Below are positions 18,013-26,792 of a DNA stretch of 64,000 nucleotides, piece after piece; positions within the stretch are counted from its first letter, which is position 1, and every line of letters starts with the position of its first letter. Under the pieces are notes generated by a model. The model was not told where the DNA came from and did no database searches. It worked only from the letters and a program-made list of their open reading frames with translations. Source of the stretch: Umezawaea sp049997955. GTDB lineage: Bacteria; Actinomycetota; Actinomycetes; Mycobacteriales; Pseudonocardiaceae. The position numbers were made by a program, and so were the translations under genes. The DNA lies in the NCBI GenBank assembly GCA_049997955.1, contig JAEBDY010000008.1, forward strand, positions 62,001-126,000, written 5' to 3'.

Positions 18013-18837
18013 ATGACTTCCACCCTCGATCGAACGCCCGCCGCCGCGGCGGCCACCACGTGGCGCGGCAGCGGTTTCGGCACCCAGGTGCTGGTGCTGA
18101 CGCAGAGATCCCTCCGAGCGGTCGTCAGCGATCCGCGCATGGTGGTCTTCAGCGTCCTCCAGCCGCTGATCATGCTGACGCTGTTCAGCCAGATCTTCGC
18201 CAGCATCGCGAACACGCCGGGCTTCCCGCAGGGCGTGGCCTACATCGACTTCCTGATGCCCGCGATCCTGGTGAACACCGCGATGCAGTCCGCGCTCCAG
18301 GCGGGTGTCGGGCTGGTGACCGACATGAAGAACGGCGTGCTGGCGCGGTTCCGCTCGCTGCCGATCCGGTTGAGCTCCGTGCTGATCGCGCGCAGCCTTT
18401 CCGACCTGGTGCGCACCGCGTTCCAGCTGCTGATCATGATCGTCTTCGCCGTGCTGGTCTTCGGCTTCTCCCCGGCGGGCGGCTTCTTCGGCGTGGCGGC
18501 CGCGCTGGCGCTCGCGCTGATCGTCGGCTGGGGCCTCGGCTGGGTGTTCCTGGCCATCGCGGCCTGGCTGCGCAACGCCGAGCTGATGCAGACCGTCGGC
18601 TTCCTGGCGATCTTCCCGCTGATGTTCGCCTCCAGCGCGTACGTGCCGATCACCGGCCTGCCGGGCTGGTTGCAGGCGATCGCGGGCGTCAACCCGCTCA
18701 CGCACGCGGTCGACGCCGCACGGGGGCTCGCGCTGGCCCAGCCGGTGACCGGCGCGGTCGCCGCGATCGCGACCAGCCTGGCCATCGCCGCCATCGGCGG
18801 GGCGTTCGCGGTGAAGGGCTTCCGCAAGCCCCTCTAG
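18013..18837 (+). CDS. ABC-2 type permease, DrrB-like
   Basis: This 274-residue integral membrane protein has about six hydrophobic segments (for example VVFSVLQPLIMLTLFSQIF and LLIMIVFAVLVFGF) and the ABC-2 signature region near FRSLPIRLSSVLIARSLSDL. It forms the export channel with the preceding ATPase. The DrrAB arrangement with a leading TetR gene is typical of drug or lipid efflux; the substrate is unknown. Its stop codon overlaps the end of the convergent CopD-CtaG gene by four bases. Confidence 0.92.
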   Translation: MTSTLDRTPAAAAATTWRGSGFGTQVLVLTQRSLRAVVSDPRMVVFSVLQPLIMLTLFSQIFASIANTPGFPQGVAYIDFLMPAILVNTAMQSALQAGVGLVTDMKNGVLARFRSLPIRLSSVLIARSLSDLVRTAFQLLIMIVFAVLVFGFSPAGGFFGVAAALALALIVGWGLGWVFLAIAAWLRNAELMQTVGFLAIFPLMFASSAYVPITGLPGWLQAIAGVNPLTHAVDAARGLALAQPVTGAVAAIATSLAIAAIGGAFAVKGFRKPL

Positions 18838-20807
18838 TCGCCGGACATCTTCTTCAGCATCGCGTTGTACGCGGTCAGGTCCGCGTCGCCGTCACCGTCC
18901 GCCCGCCGGTCCGACCGGCGGGCGTCGCGGCTGTCGGACCTGGCCCACTGCACGAGCAGCGCCACCATCACGACCAGCAGCGGCAGCTCCCCGGCCGCCC
19001 AGGCGATGCCGCCGCCGAGCCGCTGGTCCTCCAGTTGCGACGCGACCCACGGCAGGCCGAGCGCGCGGTAGAAGTTGTCGCCGATGACGGTCTGGGAGCT
19101 CATCAGCGTGATGCCGAAGAACGCGTGGAACGGGATCGACGCGAACAGCAGTCCCAGGCGGCCGAGCGGGGGCAGCCGGTTCGGGGCCGGGTCGATGCCG
19201 ATCACCGGCCAGTAGAAGACGTAGCCGACCAGGATGAAGTGGGCGTTCATCGCCAGGTGCGCCCAGTGGTTGGGCAGCGCGGCGTCGAACAGGCCGGAGA
19301 AGTACAGGCCGTAGAACGACCCCACGAACAGGAACAGCGCGACGAACGGGTTGGTCAGCAGCTTCGCGACCGGTGACTGCACGAACGCCAGGATCCAGTC
19401 GCGCGGACCGGTCGGCCCGTCCTTGCCCGACGTCGGCAGGGCGCGCAGCGCCAGCGTCACGGGGCCGCCGAGCACCAGCAGGATCGGCGCCAGCATGGAC
19501 AGCAGCATGTGCGCCCCCATGTGCACGCTGAACATCGCGGGCGCGTACCGGCCGATGCCGGAGGACGTGGCGAACAGGATCGTGAGGCAGCCGAGCACCC
19601 AGGCGACCGTGCGGCCGACGGGCCACCTGTCGCCGCGCTTGCTGAGCCTGCGCACGCCCAGCAGGTACAGCGCGGCGAGCACGAGGGAAGCCGTGCCGAA
19701 GATCAGGTCGAACCGCCAGTCGAAGAACATCCGGAACGCGGTGGGCGCGCCCGCCAGGTCGTAGCCGATGCGCAGTTCCACCGTGCTGGGCAACGCCTTG
19801 CCGTCGGTCGGCGGAGGCGTGCGGCTCAGCGCCGCCGCGATGCCGAGCGTGACGAACATCAGCAGGACCTCGATGCCCGCCAACCGGAGCAGCGCGGCGC
19901 CCGAACCGGTCTCCACGACGTTGCGGACGCCCCGGACCCGTTGCAGGTAGCCGATCACGCCCAGCAGGAGCAGCGCGGCCGTCTTGGCCACCACGAGCAG
20001 GCCGTAGTTCGTGGTGAACAGGTCGCCCAGCGGCATCCGCACCAGCGCGTTGACCACGCCGGAGACGGCCATGACGATCCAGCACACCAGCGCGATCGCG
20101 GAGAACCGGGTCGTGGCCAGCGCGAGGTCCTGCCCGCGGCGGCGACCGTGCGCCAGCAGGGCGATGAGCCCGCCGACCCACACCGCGGCGGCCACGAGGT
20201 GGAACAGGAGGCTGTTGGTGGCCACGTCGTGCGAGCCGCCGCCGGACGAGTGCCCGGTCACCGCGACCGGCACCAGCGCGAAGATCGCCACGAAGAACAG
20301 GACCGCCGTCCACCCCCACGACAGCACGATCGTGCTGCCCAGCGCGATCAGCGCCACGATGACGGCGGTGATCATCCACGCGCGGGCCTGCTCGATCAGC
20401 CCGGCGGCCTGGAACAGCTCGGCCGGGTCGAACATGGTCGACACGGGTTGGCCGAACGCGTCGGCTGCGGTGAACGGCACGGCCAGCACGGCGCCGAACG
20501 TCCACAGCAGCGCGGTCCACCCGGCCGTGCGCAGCGCCGCGTACCCGTCGGCGGCCAGCAGCCCGGACGGCTGCGGCGGCACCAGGAACGCGGCCAGCAG
20601 CAGCGATCCGATGGTCACGACCGCTGCGGACTCGGTGAGGACCCGCACGACGATCAGGCCTGTCCGGTCGTTGCCCGTCGCGGTCAGGAGACCGGCCGCG
20701 ACGAGCGCCGCCATGCCGGACCCGACCACCAGCAGGGGGACCAGTCCGGTTCGCCTCCTGCGGGGCTTCGGCGGGGACTCGACGTCGGTGAGGGCTTCGG
20801 ATGGCAC
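18834..20807 (-). CDS. CopD-CtaG fusion membrane protein (copper transport / cytochrome c oxidase assembly)
   Basis: The 657-residue polytopic protein has two halves. Roughly residues 20-330 are a CopD-like copper-resistance domain with paired His near SSGGGSHDVATNSLLFHLVAAAVWVGGL. Residues 350-630 form a CtaG-like domain (caa3-type) with MFSVHMGAHMLLSMLAPILLVLGGP and LAMNAHFILVGYVFYWPVIGIDP. This fusion is widespread in actinobacteria and is thought to handle copper for oxidase maturation across the membrane. It is convergent with the exporter operon, sharing overlapping stop codons. Confidence 0.9.
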   Translation of the reverse strand: MPSEALTDVESPPKPRRRRTGLVPLLVVGSGMAALVAAGLLTATGNDRTGLIVVRVLTESAAVVTIGSLLLAAFLVPPQPSGLLAADGYAALRTAGWTALLWTFGAVLAVPFTAADAFGQPVSTMFDPAELFQAAGLIEQARAWMITAVIVALIALGSTIVLSWGWTAVLFFVAIFALVPVAVTGHSSGGGSHDVATNSLLFHLVAAAVWVGGLIALLAHGRRRGQDLALATTRFSAIALVCWIVMAVSGVVNALVRMPLGDLFTTNYGLLVVAKTAALLLLGVIGYLQRVRGVRNVVETGSGAALLRLAGIEVLLMFVTLGIAAALSRTPPPTDGKALPSTVELRIGYDLAGAPTAFRMFFDWRFDLIFGTASLVLAALYLLGVRRLSKRGDRWPVGRTVAWVLGCLTILFATSSGIGRYAPAMFSVHMGAHMLLSMLAPILLVLGGPVTLALRALPTSGKDGPTGPRDWILAFVQSPVAKLLTNPFVALFLFVGSFYGLYFSGLFDAALPNHWAHLAMNAHFILVGYVFYWPVIGIDPAPNRLPPLGRLGLLFASIPFHAFFGITLMSSQTVIGDNFYRALGLPWVASQLEDQRLGGGIAWAAGELPLLVVMVALLVQWARSDSRDARRSDRRADGDGDADLTAYNAMLKKMSGD

Positions 20808-20917
20808 GCTCCGAGCCTAGGCGGCTTGTCACCCCCCGGCGTTCCGGCCCGATCCCAGCCCTTCCGACGGCGGACGAGAGCGCCGGAACGCCTTCGGACC
20901 CACTACGGTTTCGCCCC

Positions 20918-21511
20918 GTGACCCGCCCTTCTCGCGCGCTGCCGTTCGTGGTGGCGGCGCTGGCCCTCACGGGCTGCAGCTACAGCGTCAACGGCTCGGC
21001 GCTGCCCGACCCGAACACCCCGTCCACGACCGCGACGAAGACCTCGGCGCCCTCGTCGCCGGCCGCGACGGGCCCCGCGCCGAAGATCGCGAAGCCCCGC
21101 ACGGTCGCGGGCGTGGACCCGTGCGGGATGCTGGACGCGAACGACCTCAAGGGCATCGGCGTGTTCAAGCGCGACCCCCGCCGCCAGGACGACACGATCC
21201 AGGAGTCGTGCCAGTACCTGCTGAACGACGGCAGCCCCAACGGGCGGACCGTCGTCACGGCCCTCTACCAGCGCTACGAGCAGGTGCGGGAACGGCAGAG
21301 GGGTGGCGCGGAGCAACTCGTGGAAGGCCACTCGGCGTGGCTGTTCTGCCAGTTGAGCGGGCCCGAGGAGGTCTGCACGGCCACGATCGCGGTGAACGCG
21401 AACCGCAGCGTCCTGGTCGCGATGGCCCAGACCGGCGGTGTGCCCGAGCAGATGGTGGTCGTGATGGCGCCGCTGCTCAAGGCCGCGCTGACACGGATTC
21501 CGGTCGCGTAG
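20918..21511 (+). CDS. DUF3558-type secreted lipoprotein
   Basis: Translation from GTG at 20918 gives a 197-residue protein with a type II signal peptide, VTRPSRALPFVVAALALTGC, whose lipobox LTGC places the lipidated Cys at about residue 20. A Thr/Ser/Pro/Ala-rich linker leads into a compact domain with paired cysteines (DPCGMLDANDLKG, ESCQYLL, FCQLSGPEEVC), characteristic of DUF3558 lipoproteins. A TACGGT -10-like box (20904-20909) lies so close that the message may be leaderless. Its role in the envelope is unknown. Its 3' end overlaps the convergent MFS gene by 35 bp. Confidence 0.85.
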   Translation: MTRPSRALPFVVAALALTGCSYSVNGSALPDPNTPSTTATKTSAPSSPAATGPAPKIAKPRTVAGVDPCGMLDANDLKGIGVFKRDPRRQDDTIQESCQYLLNDGSPNGRTVVTALYQRYEQVRERQRGGAEQLVEGHSAWLFCQLSGPEEVCTATIAVNANRSVLVAMAQTGGVPEQMVVVMAPLLKAALTRIPVA

Positions 21512-22676
21512 CGGCCGGTTCGCGGCGGCGGGCCCGGGACGTGAGCCACACCAGCGGCACCATCAGCGCGCAGACGACCGCCACGAAGCCCAGCGACACC
21601 GTGAGCGAGCTGAGGTGGGCGAGTCCGCCGACGATCGGCGGACCGGCGAGGAACCCCGTGTAGGCGATGGTGGTCACCAGGCCCAGTTCACGTTCGCCGC
21701 CGGTGCCGTCGGCGCGGCGACCGGCGTCCCCGGCCAGGTCCATGATCACCGGGAACGCGAACGCCAGCCCCAGTCCGGCGAGCGCGAACCCGAGGTAGCC
21801 CGCGGCGGCGGTCGGGACGACCACGGCCCCCGCCAACCCGATCGACGCGATCACCGCGCCGCCCACCAGCAGCCGGTACGGACCCCAGCGCCGCTGCACG
21901 GGCTCCCCCGACAGCCGGGCGAGGGCCATGGTGATGGAGAACACGGCGTACGCGGCGGCCGCCGCGGCGTCGCCCATCCCCCGTTCCCGCACCAGGAACA
22001 GCGCGGACCAGTCGGCGGACGCGCCCTCCGCGATGGCCGAGCAGAACGCGATGCCCGCCAGCAGCCACAGGACCGGACGGCGCAGCACGGTCGGCTGCGG
22101 GCCGACGGCGACCTCGCGGTGCCGTTCCCCGGACTCCCCCGGCACCTGGCGCTGCACCACCAGCAGCACCACGAGTCCGACGGCGGCGGCGAGCAGGAAG
22201 TGCGGCAGGGGGCTCCACGACGCGGCCGCGGCGAACCCGGCGCCGACCGAGCCGATCAGACCGCCGAAGCTGAAGCCCGCGTGGAACTGCGGCATCAGCG
22301 GCCGGTCGAGTTCCCGCAGGACGCCGACCGCCGCGATGTTCATGGACACGTCCAGCGCGGCGATGCTCGCCCCCAGCAGGAACAGCGCCAGGCCGAGGTG
22401 GAGCGGGGTGGACGCCAGCGCCAGCAGCGGGAGGACCAGGGCGCTGGCGACCCCGCTGGCCAGCACGAGGCGGCGCGCGCCGAACGCCGCGCAGACGCGG
22501 GCCGCGAACGGCGCGGTGAGCGCCAGGCCGATGCTCGCGCCGAGCAGCGACAGCCCCAGCGTGCCCTCCCCCGCGCCGACCTGGGACGCCAGCGCGGGCA
22601 CGCGGGCGGCCCACGAGCCGAAGACCGCGCCGTTGAAGACGAAGACGATGAACACGGCAAGTCGTGGTGACAGCAA
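21477..22676 (-). CDS. MFS transporter, divergent from LacI regulator
   Basis: This is a 399-residue major facilitator with about twelve hydrophobic spans. It begins LSPRLAVFIVFVFNGAVFGSWAARVPALASQVGAGEGTLGL, which resembles FucP/YbjJ-like actinobacterial MFS proteins. I chose TTG at 22676 because GGGGAGGA sits five bases upstream and translation begins just before the first membrane span; a further upstream frame adds unrelated residues. It is transcribed away from a LacI-family gene across a perfect palindromic operator, so the regulator probably controls it. The substrate is likely a sugar or small metabolite. Confidence 0.88.
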   Translation of the reverse strand: MLSPRLAVFIVFVFNGAVFGSWAARVPALASQVGAGEGTLGLSLLGASIGLALTAPFAARVCAAFGARRLVLASGVASALVLPLLALASTPLHLGLALFLLGASIAALDVSMNIAAVGVLRELDRPLMPQFHAGFSFGGLIGSVGAGFAAAASWSPLPHFLLAAAVGLVVLLVVQRQVPGESGERHREVAVGPQPTVLRRPVLWLLAGIAFCSAIAEGASADWSALFLVRERGMGDAAAAAAYAVFSITMALARLSGEPVQRRWGPYRLLVGGAVIASIGLAGAVVVPTAAAGYLGFALAGLGLAFAFPVIMDLAGDAGRRADGTGGERELGLVTTIAYTGFLAGPPIVGGLAHLSSLTVSLGFVAVVCALMVPLVWLTSRARRREPAATRPESVSARP

Positions 22677-22709
22677 GGCGGTCCTCCCCTGGGATCTCCA
22701 CCAGCATGA

Positions 22710-22723
22710 CTGAAGCGCTTCAG
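22710..22723. promoter_or_regulatory. LacI-family operator between divergent MFS and LacI genes
   Basis: CTGAAGCGCTTCAG is a perfect 14-bp palindrome with the central CG typical of LacI/GalR operators. It lies 33 bp upstream of the MFS start and 46 bp upstream of the regulator start. Confidence 0.8.
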
Positions 22724-22768
22724 ATCCGTCCAGTCCGATCACGGCGACCAGTGGCTACCCTCTGCGGT

Positions 22769-23842
22769 GTGGATGTGGCCCGACCGCGCAAGCCGACCCT
22801 CGACACCGTCGCCGGTGTCGTCGGGGTTTCGCGCGCCACGGTGTCCAACGCCTACAACCGCCCCGACCAGCTGTCCGCCTCGCTGCGCGAGCGGATCCTG
22901 GCCACCGCGCTCGACCTCGGCTACGCCGGACCGGACCCCGTGGCCCGCAGTCTCGCGACCCGGTCGAGCGCTGCCGTCGGCTTCATGCTCGGCCAACCGC
23001 TCACCGCGGCGTTCTCGGACCCGGCGGTCAGCGTGGTCCTCGACGGACTGGCGTCCACTGTGGACGGCCGTGACCACTGCCTGGTGCTGATGCCGGGCAA
23101 CGAGACCGGCGGACCGCGGCCCGAGACCGTGGCCAGGGCGCAGGCCGACGTGTTCGTGGCGTACTCCCTGCCCGACGACGCGCCCGCCCTCGCCGCCGTG
23201 CGCGCCCGAGGCCTGCCGCTCGTGGTCATAGACCAACCGGTGCTGGCAGGCGCCGCGCGCGTCGAAGTGGACGACACGGGTGGCGCCCGTTCGGCCGCGG
23301 AGCATCTACTCCTGTTGGAGCATCGGCGTTTCGGCGTGCTCACGTTCGCGCTGAGCCCCGGCGGCGGTTCCGGCCCGGCCGGCGAGCGCCGCCGGGCCGA
23401 GGCGACGTTCCGGGTCACCAGGGACCGGCTGACGGGCTACCTCGACGTGCTGGCGGCGGCCGGGATCACCGACGTGCCGATCTGGGAAGCCAGTGGCAGC
23501 AGACGGGAACTGGGCCGCACGGGCACGAGATGGCTGCTGGAGCAGGACCCCAGACCCACCGCCCTGCTCTGCGCGTCCGACGAGCTCGCCTTCGGCGCCC
23601 TGCGGGCCGTGCGCGACGCCGGGCTTTCCACGCCCGACGACGTGTCGGTCACCGGCTTCGACGACGTGCCCGACGCCAAGCACGCGGACCCGCCGTTGAC
23701 CACGGTGCGGCAACCGCTGGCCGAAAAGGGACGAAGAGCGGGCGAACTGGCGCTGAGGCTGCTCGACGGCGACAGCCCCGGCGGACCGATCAGAGTGCCC
23801 GTGGAACTCGTGTTGCGGGCTTCCACCTGTCCCCCAAGGTGA
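22769..23842 (+). CDS. LacI-family transcriptional regulator
   Basis: The 357-residue protein has an N-terminal LacI helix-turn-helix (PTLDTVAGVVGVSRATVSNAYNRPDQLS) followed by a periplasmic-binding-protein-like effector domain with the usual LLCASDELAFGALRAVRDAG and VSVTGFDDVPDA motifs. The GTG at 22769 begins VDVARPRKPTL, as expected for the family. A TACCCT -10-like box (22756-22761) leaves almost no leader, so the message is probably leaderless. It should bind the CTGAAGCGCTTCAG site and repress or autoregulate the divergent MFS gene. Confidence 0.92.
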   Translation: MDVARPRKPTLDTVAGVVGVSRATVSNAYNRPDQLSASLRERILATALDLGYAGPDPVARSLATRSSAAVGFMLGQPLTAAFSDPAVSVVLDGLASTVDGRDHCLVLMPGNETGGPRPETVARAQADVFVAYSLPDDAPALAAVRARGLPLVVIDQPVLAGAARVEVDDTGGARSAAEHLLLLEHRRFGVLTFALSPGGGSGPAGERRRAEATFRVTRDRLTGYLDVLAAAGITDVPIWEASGSRRELGRTGTRWLLEQDPRPTALLCASDELAFGALRAVRDAGLSTPDDVSVTGFDDVPDAKHADPPLTTVRQPLAEKGRRAGELALRLLDGDSPGGPIRVPVELVLRASTCPPR

Positions 23843-23969
23843 TCTGCGTCACTTTCACCTCTTCTTAACCATATTTCGGGTCTCCGAACGGAAACGGTCA
23901 AACGTCCTCCGGCGATGAGACCGTTGGGGACGGCTACGCTGCTACGGCACGTGGTCGGCATCCCCTCTA

Positions 23970-24042
23970 GCCTCCGTAGCTCAGTGGAGAGAGCGAGGGA
24001 CTTCTAATCCCGAGGTCGCAGGTTCGAATCCTGCCGGGGGCG
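23970..24042 (+). tRNA. tRNA-Arg (anticodon TCT)
   Basis: The 73-nt cloverleaf has acceptor arms GCCTCCG (23970-23976) and CGGGGGC (24035-24041) pairing with G-T allowances, anticodon loop CTTCTAA with TCT, and a perfect T-arm GCAGG-TTCGAAT-CCTGC. The discriminator is G and no CCA is encoded. Its 3' 42 nt form part of the island attachment site and are repeated at 51021. Confidence 0.95.
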
Positions 24043-24061
24043 CTGCAGGTCAGATCGATTC
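24001..24061 (+). repeat. Left attachment site (attL), 61-bp direct repeat
   Basis: It runs from CTTCTAATCCCGAGGTCGCA to the bases CAGATCGATTC and is identical to 51021-51081. The bases on either side differ (A before and A after here; C before and G after on the right). It covers the anticodon loop to the 3' end of tRNA-Arg plus 19 bp. Confidence 0.93.
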
Positions 24062-24738
24062 AGAAGGATACTAAGGTGTCGGTTTTGCGAGGTTTTTTGA
24101 CCGGTCGTGACATGAGTCGTGGCATACAGACCCATCGGCGATAGTCCAAACAGCCCAGCGAGACCGCTCCGCAACGATTGACAGCAACAAAGGGTACGCA
24201 TCAATTTACGCACTGTGCGTAACAGTGTCATGGAGTCAGGGCTGGATAAGCGGCTGGTAGGAGCTCCATAGCGCTCCTACCAGCCACAACAACTTCACCA
24301 CACCCCTGCTAGCTCAAAATGCAACATACGTCAAGTCCAATTCGCCCCGATCGCGCACACATCCGCACGAAACCAGAATGCCGACGACACCCTCAGCCGG
24401 ATATCGAACGGCGATGAGCGCAGCGCAAGCGGCAGTGACCTACGGAATTTCGGAATAACTCTCGGCTCACTGGTTCTCGGCCGCAGCCGACACCGCCGTC
24501 CGACCTCAGCCACCCTCGGCACCGTCTGCCGACGCAACACGCATCCGTAACCGCAGTGCGCGAAGTAGCGCCCCGGCAGTGCCAACTTCCCACCGCTGGG
24601 CGTACCGACGGCTGAGCCACCAGCAGGCCGGCGTGGCCAAAGCAACCGGCGACCAATCGGTGTCGAAGAGTTCAGCTACACTGAATACGTCTCACAGAAC
24701 ATGTATTCTGTAAATCTCCGCAGCTCAGGTGGTGCGAG
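24062..24738. other. Left-end non-coding region of the island with arm-type motif and putative operator
   Basis: No convincing gene is seen in 677 bp. At 24108-24114 is TGACATG inside CGTGACATGAGTCGTGGCAT, resembling the sequence repeated at the right end. At 24694-24711 ACAGAA-CATGTA-TTCTGT is a perfect 6-bp-arm palindrome just upstream of the AbiE-like pair and is a likely autoregulatory operator. An overlapping repeat, ACTGAATAC and GTATTCTGT, has one mismatch. Confidence 0.6.
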
Positions 24739-25449
24739 ATGAAAGAACTAGGCGGATGGATGCCAGCCAGGGCCGCTGCCGAGCAGCTCGGCGTGTCCAG
24801 GACCCAAATCCACCGCCTGGTCGACAGCGGCCACCTCGAGGGCCAGCAACCCGGACGCGAACTGTTCGTCAGCGCCGCCTCCGTGCAGCACCGTGCCCAA
24901 GTCGTGCGCCCCCGCGCAGGTCGCCCCTTGTCACCGCGCATGGCCTGGGCGGTCCTGGCCTTCGCCTCCGGCCGATCACCCAGCTGGATCAGCCCCCCCG
25001 AGAAGGTACGGGTCCGCAAGTACGTCAAAGCTTCACTTGCCCGGTGGCCCAGCGGACTCGCGCGGCGCGCCGAGGTCCACCGGGTCCGGATGCTCCCTCA
25101 CATCCTGAAGGGGCTTCGCTCCACACCCGAGGTTGCTCTTGGTGGAGCAGATGCCGCCGCGGGGTACGGCTCGCTCCTGGTCGGCTCGGAGGTCAGCGAG
25201 TTCTACATCTCGGCAGCCGTGCTAGTCGATCTGAAGGACGCCAAGGGCATCCGGTGGAACAGCCCCGAGACCGAAGCCAACGTCATCCTGCGCGTAGTAC
25301 CACCCACGCTGTCCGCCGCCACCATCGCCGAAATCCTGGGGCAACCACTCGCTCCCCTTGCCGCCGCCGCTGCCGACCTGCTCGATCGAGGCGATGACCG
25401 TTCGGTCTCGGCGGCCTTGGCACTGCTGAAATCGGTGCGGCTACCGTAA
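24739..25449 (+). CDS. AbiEi-like antitoxin/regulator with N-terminal HTH, 236 aa
   Basis: The N-terminus (WMPARAAAEQLGVSRTQIHRL, about residues 7-45) is an excisionase/MerR-type helix-turn-helix with an RELFVSAASV wing. The remaining 190 residues are an alpha/beta domain resembling the C-terminal part of AbiEi-type antitoxins (VEFYISA-like strand, LRVVPPTLSAATIAEI). It lies 4 bp ahead of a nucleotidyltransferase gene, the standard order of type IV toxin-antitoxin units, where the antitoxin also represses its own promoter. A palindrome at 24694-24711 is a fitting binding site. Assignment rests on context and domain order more than on residue identity. Confidence 0.65.
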   Translation: MKELGGWMPARAAAEQLGVSRTQIHRLVDSGHLEGQQPGRELFVSAASVQHRAQVVRPRAGRPLSPRMAWAVLAFASGRSPSWISPPEKVRVRKYVKASLARWPSGLARRAEVHRVRMLPHILKGLRSTPEVALGGADAAAGYGSLLVGSEVSEFYISAAVLVDLKDAKGIRWNSPETEANVILRVVPPTLSAATIAEILGQPLAPLAAAAADLLDRGDDRSVSAALALLKSVRLP

Positions 25450-25453
25450 CGGT

Positions 25454-26239
25454 GTGACATCTGCTCGATGGCCGGAGCTGCCCGTGCTCGGCGACGTTGC
25501 CCTGCCCGCTCTGCCAGGGGATGCCGACCAGGTGCTCTGGCCGGGCTTGTTCGACCTCGCCGACAACCTCCCGACGAACCACGTCGTCATCGGCGGAGTG
25601 ATGGTCCACCTGCACGGCGCGGTCGCCGGCCGCCACTCCCAACGGCCGACCCGCGACATCGACGTCCTACTCGACGTCGGCGTCATGCCCAGTTCGATCA
25701 AGGACGCCGTCCGGATCCTGAACGGCATGGGCTACCGCATCGCCCAGAACAGCCCCGACGAGTCATCCCACCGCTACATCGGACCTGCGGGCGAAACGGT
25801 CGACGTGCTCGCCCCCGCAGGGGTGAAACCGCCACCGGACCTGACCACCACACCGCCGGGGCGAACGATCGAGGTCTACGCCGGGAAAGGCGCACTCCAG
25901 CATCGCGTGCTCATCCGAGCGTCCTACGGCGGCCGCGTCTCCTACATACCGGTCCCCGACCTACCCCGCGCGATGCAGCTGAAGGCAGCGGCCTACGCGA
26001 GCCAGTGGCGACGATCGCAGGCATTGGCGTTCGACAGCCGCCACCTCACCGACCTGGTGCACCTGGTCACGCTCATCGACGACGTCACCGAGGTACTCAC
26101 CCACCTCGGCACCGCACCACCCGCAGGACACCTCTCACTGGCCGAGATTCTGGACAACACCGCCCACCACGCTTGGGCTGCTGCCGGTACGGCCACAGTG
26201 GACGCACAATTGAACTGGGAAGTACTACGCCAGAGATAA
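25454..26239 (+). CDS. Nucleotidyltransferase, AbiEii-like toxin candidate
   Basis: The 261-residue protein contains a nucleotidyltransferase core near residues 45-80: VIGGVMVHLHGAVAGRHSQR followed by PTRDIDVLLDVG, giving the Gly-Gly helix and Asp-x-Asp metal site of the DNA polymerase beta-like fold. The mid-region KAAAYASQWRRSQALAFDSRHLTDLVHL matches the helical part of AbiEii/MNT proteins (KL.A...R....KD..Dl). The GTG at 25454 follows the partner's stop by 4 bp, indicating coupling. Known AbiEii toxins add nucleotides to tRNA acceptor ends or transfer nucleotides to proteins; which applies here is unknown. Confidence 0.72.
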   Translation: MTSARWPELPVLGDVALPALPGDADQVLWPGLFDLADNLPTNHVVIGGVMVHLHGAVAGRHSQRPTRDIDVLLDVGVMPSSIKDAVRILNGMGYRIAQNSPDESSHRYIGPAGETVDVLAPAGVKPPPDLTTTPPGRTIEVYAGKGALQHRVLIRASYGGRVSYIPVPDLPRAMQLKAAAYASQWRRSQALAFDSRHLTDLVHLVTLIDDVTEVLTHLGTAPPAGHLSLAEILDNTAHHAWAAAGTATVDAQLNWEVLRQR

Positions 26240-26477
26240 CAACGGTCACCGTCGATGAGCGTCAAGGCCGACAGGTTGGTCCCGGACGTCCTAGACCGCG
26301 CTCAACCATGGACGAGGCCCAACTGAGCAACAAGTCCGGTGGATCGACTGGGCTGCACCCGTTTCCGACACCAGTGACGGCGTGACATGCCCAGCCCTGA
26401 CCGCACTGCTGGCGAGCCGATTGCCACAACCGGTCTCATCGGGCTCGTCACAGCCTTTGACAGAGTGCATCATCAGC

Positions 26478-26514
26478 TTGTCACCGCCCGGTACCCATGG
26501 GTACATTGGGTACC
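26478..26514 (+). promoter_or_regulatory. Promoter and operator of the second TA-like unit
   Basis: TTGTCA (26478-26483) and TACATT (26502-26507) with an 18-bp spacer form a promoter. Overlapping it is the perfect palindrome GTACCCATGGGTAC (26491-26504), and a further half-site GGGTACC occurs at 26508-26514. This layout is typical of a locus repressed by a small DNA-binding antitoxin. The preceding 238 bp (26240-26477) contain no recognisable gene. Confidence 0.72.
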
Positions 26515-26531
26515 GATGAGGAGGTGCTTTG

Positions 26532-26789
26532 ATGGCCGACACCGCTGTACTCAAGGTCGACACTTCCACCCACGCCCTGGTCGCCCATGGCGCGACCGCA
26601 CTGCGCATGACGCACAAGGAACTCGTCGGGGAAGCCGTCCGTGAGTACCTGGCCACCCGCCGCGACACGATCAACGCCCGACTGCGTGCCGTCATGGCCC
26701 AGATCGACGACACCGAGGCAAGCCAAGTCGCCGCGCTGACCGGCCTGTCTCCCGAACGCATCGCCGAACTGGGCGGAGTACCCGAGTAG
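26532..26789 (+). CDS. Small antitoxin-like DNA-binding protein (ribbon-helix-helix type), 85 aa
   Basis: The product begins MADTAVLKVDTSTHALVAHGATALRMTHKELVGEAVREYL. This is a short beta strand followed by two helices as in RHH/MetJ-Arc antitoxins, then a helical tail ending RIAELGGVPE. The ATG at 26532 follows GAGGAGGTG at good spacing; a TTG immediately before it is also possible. The promoter carries a GTACCCATGGGTAC operator, and the next gene starts 3 bp after its stop. I infer an autoregulating antitoxin, with the neighbour as its partner. Confidence 0.65.
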   Translation: MADTAVLKVDTSTHALVAHGATALRMTHKELVGEAVREYLATRRDTINARLRAVMAQIDDTEASQVAALTGLSPERIAELGGVPE

Positions 26790-26792
26790 CCG

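Noticed and set aside
24004..24231. Minus-strand frame ending RQDSNLRPRD beside the tRNA
   Set aside because: The C-terminal residues are the reverse translation of the tRNA T-arm and anticodon region, a well-known artefact, not an integrase tail.
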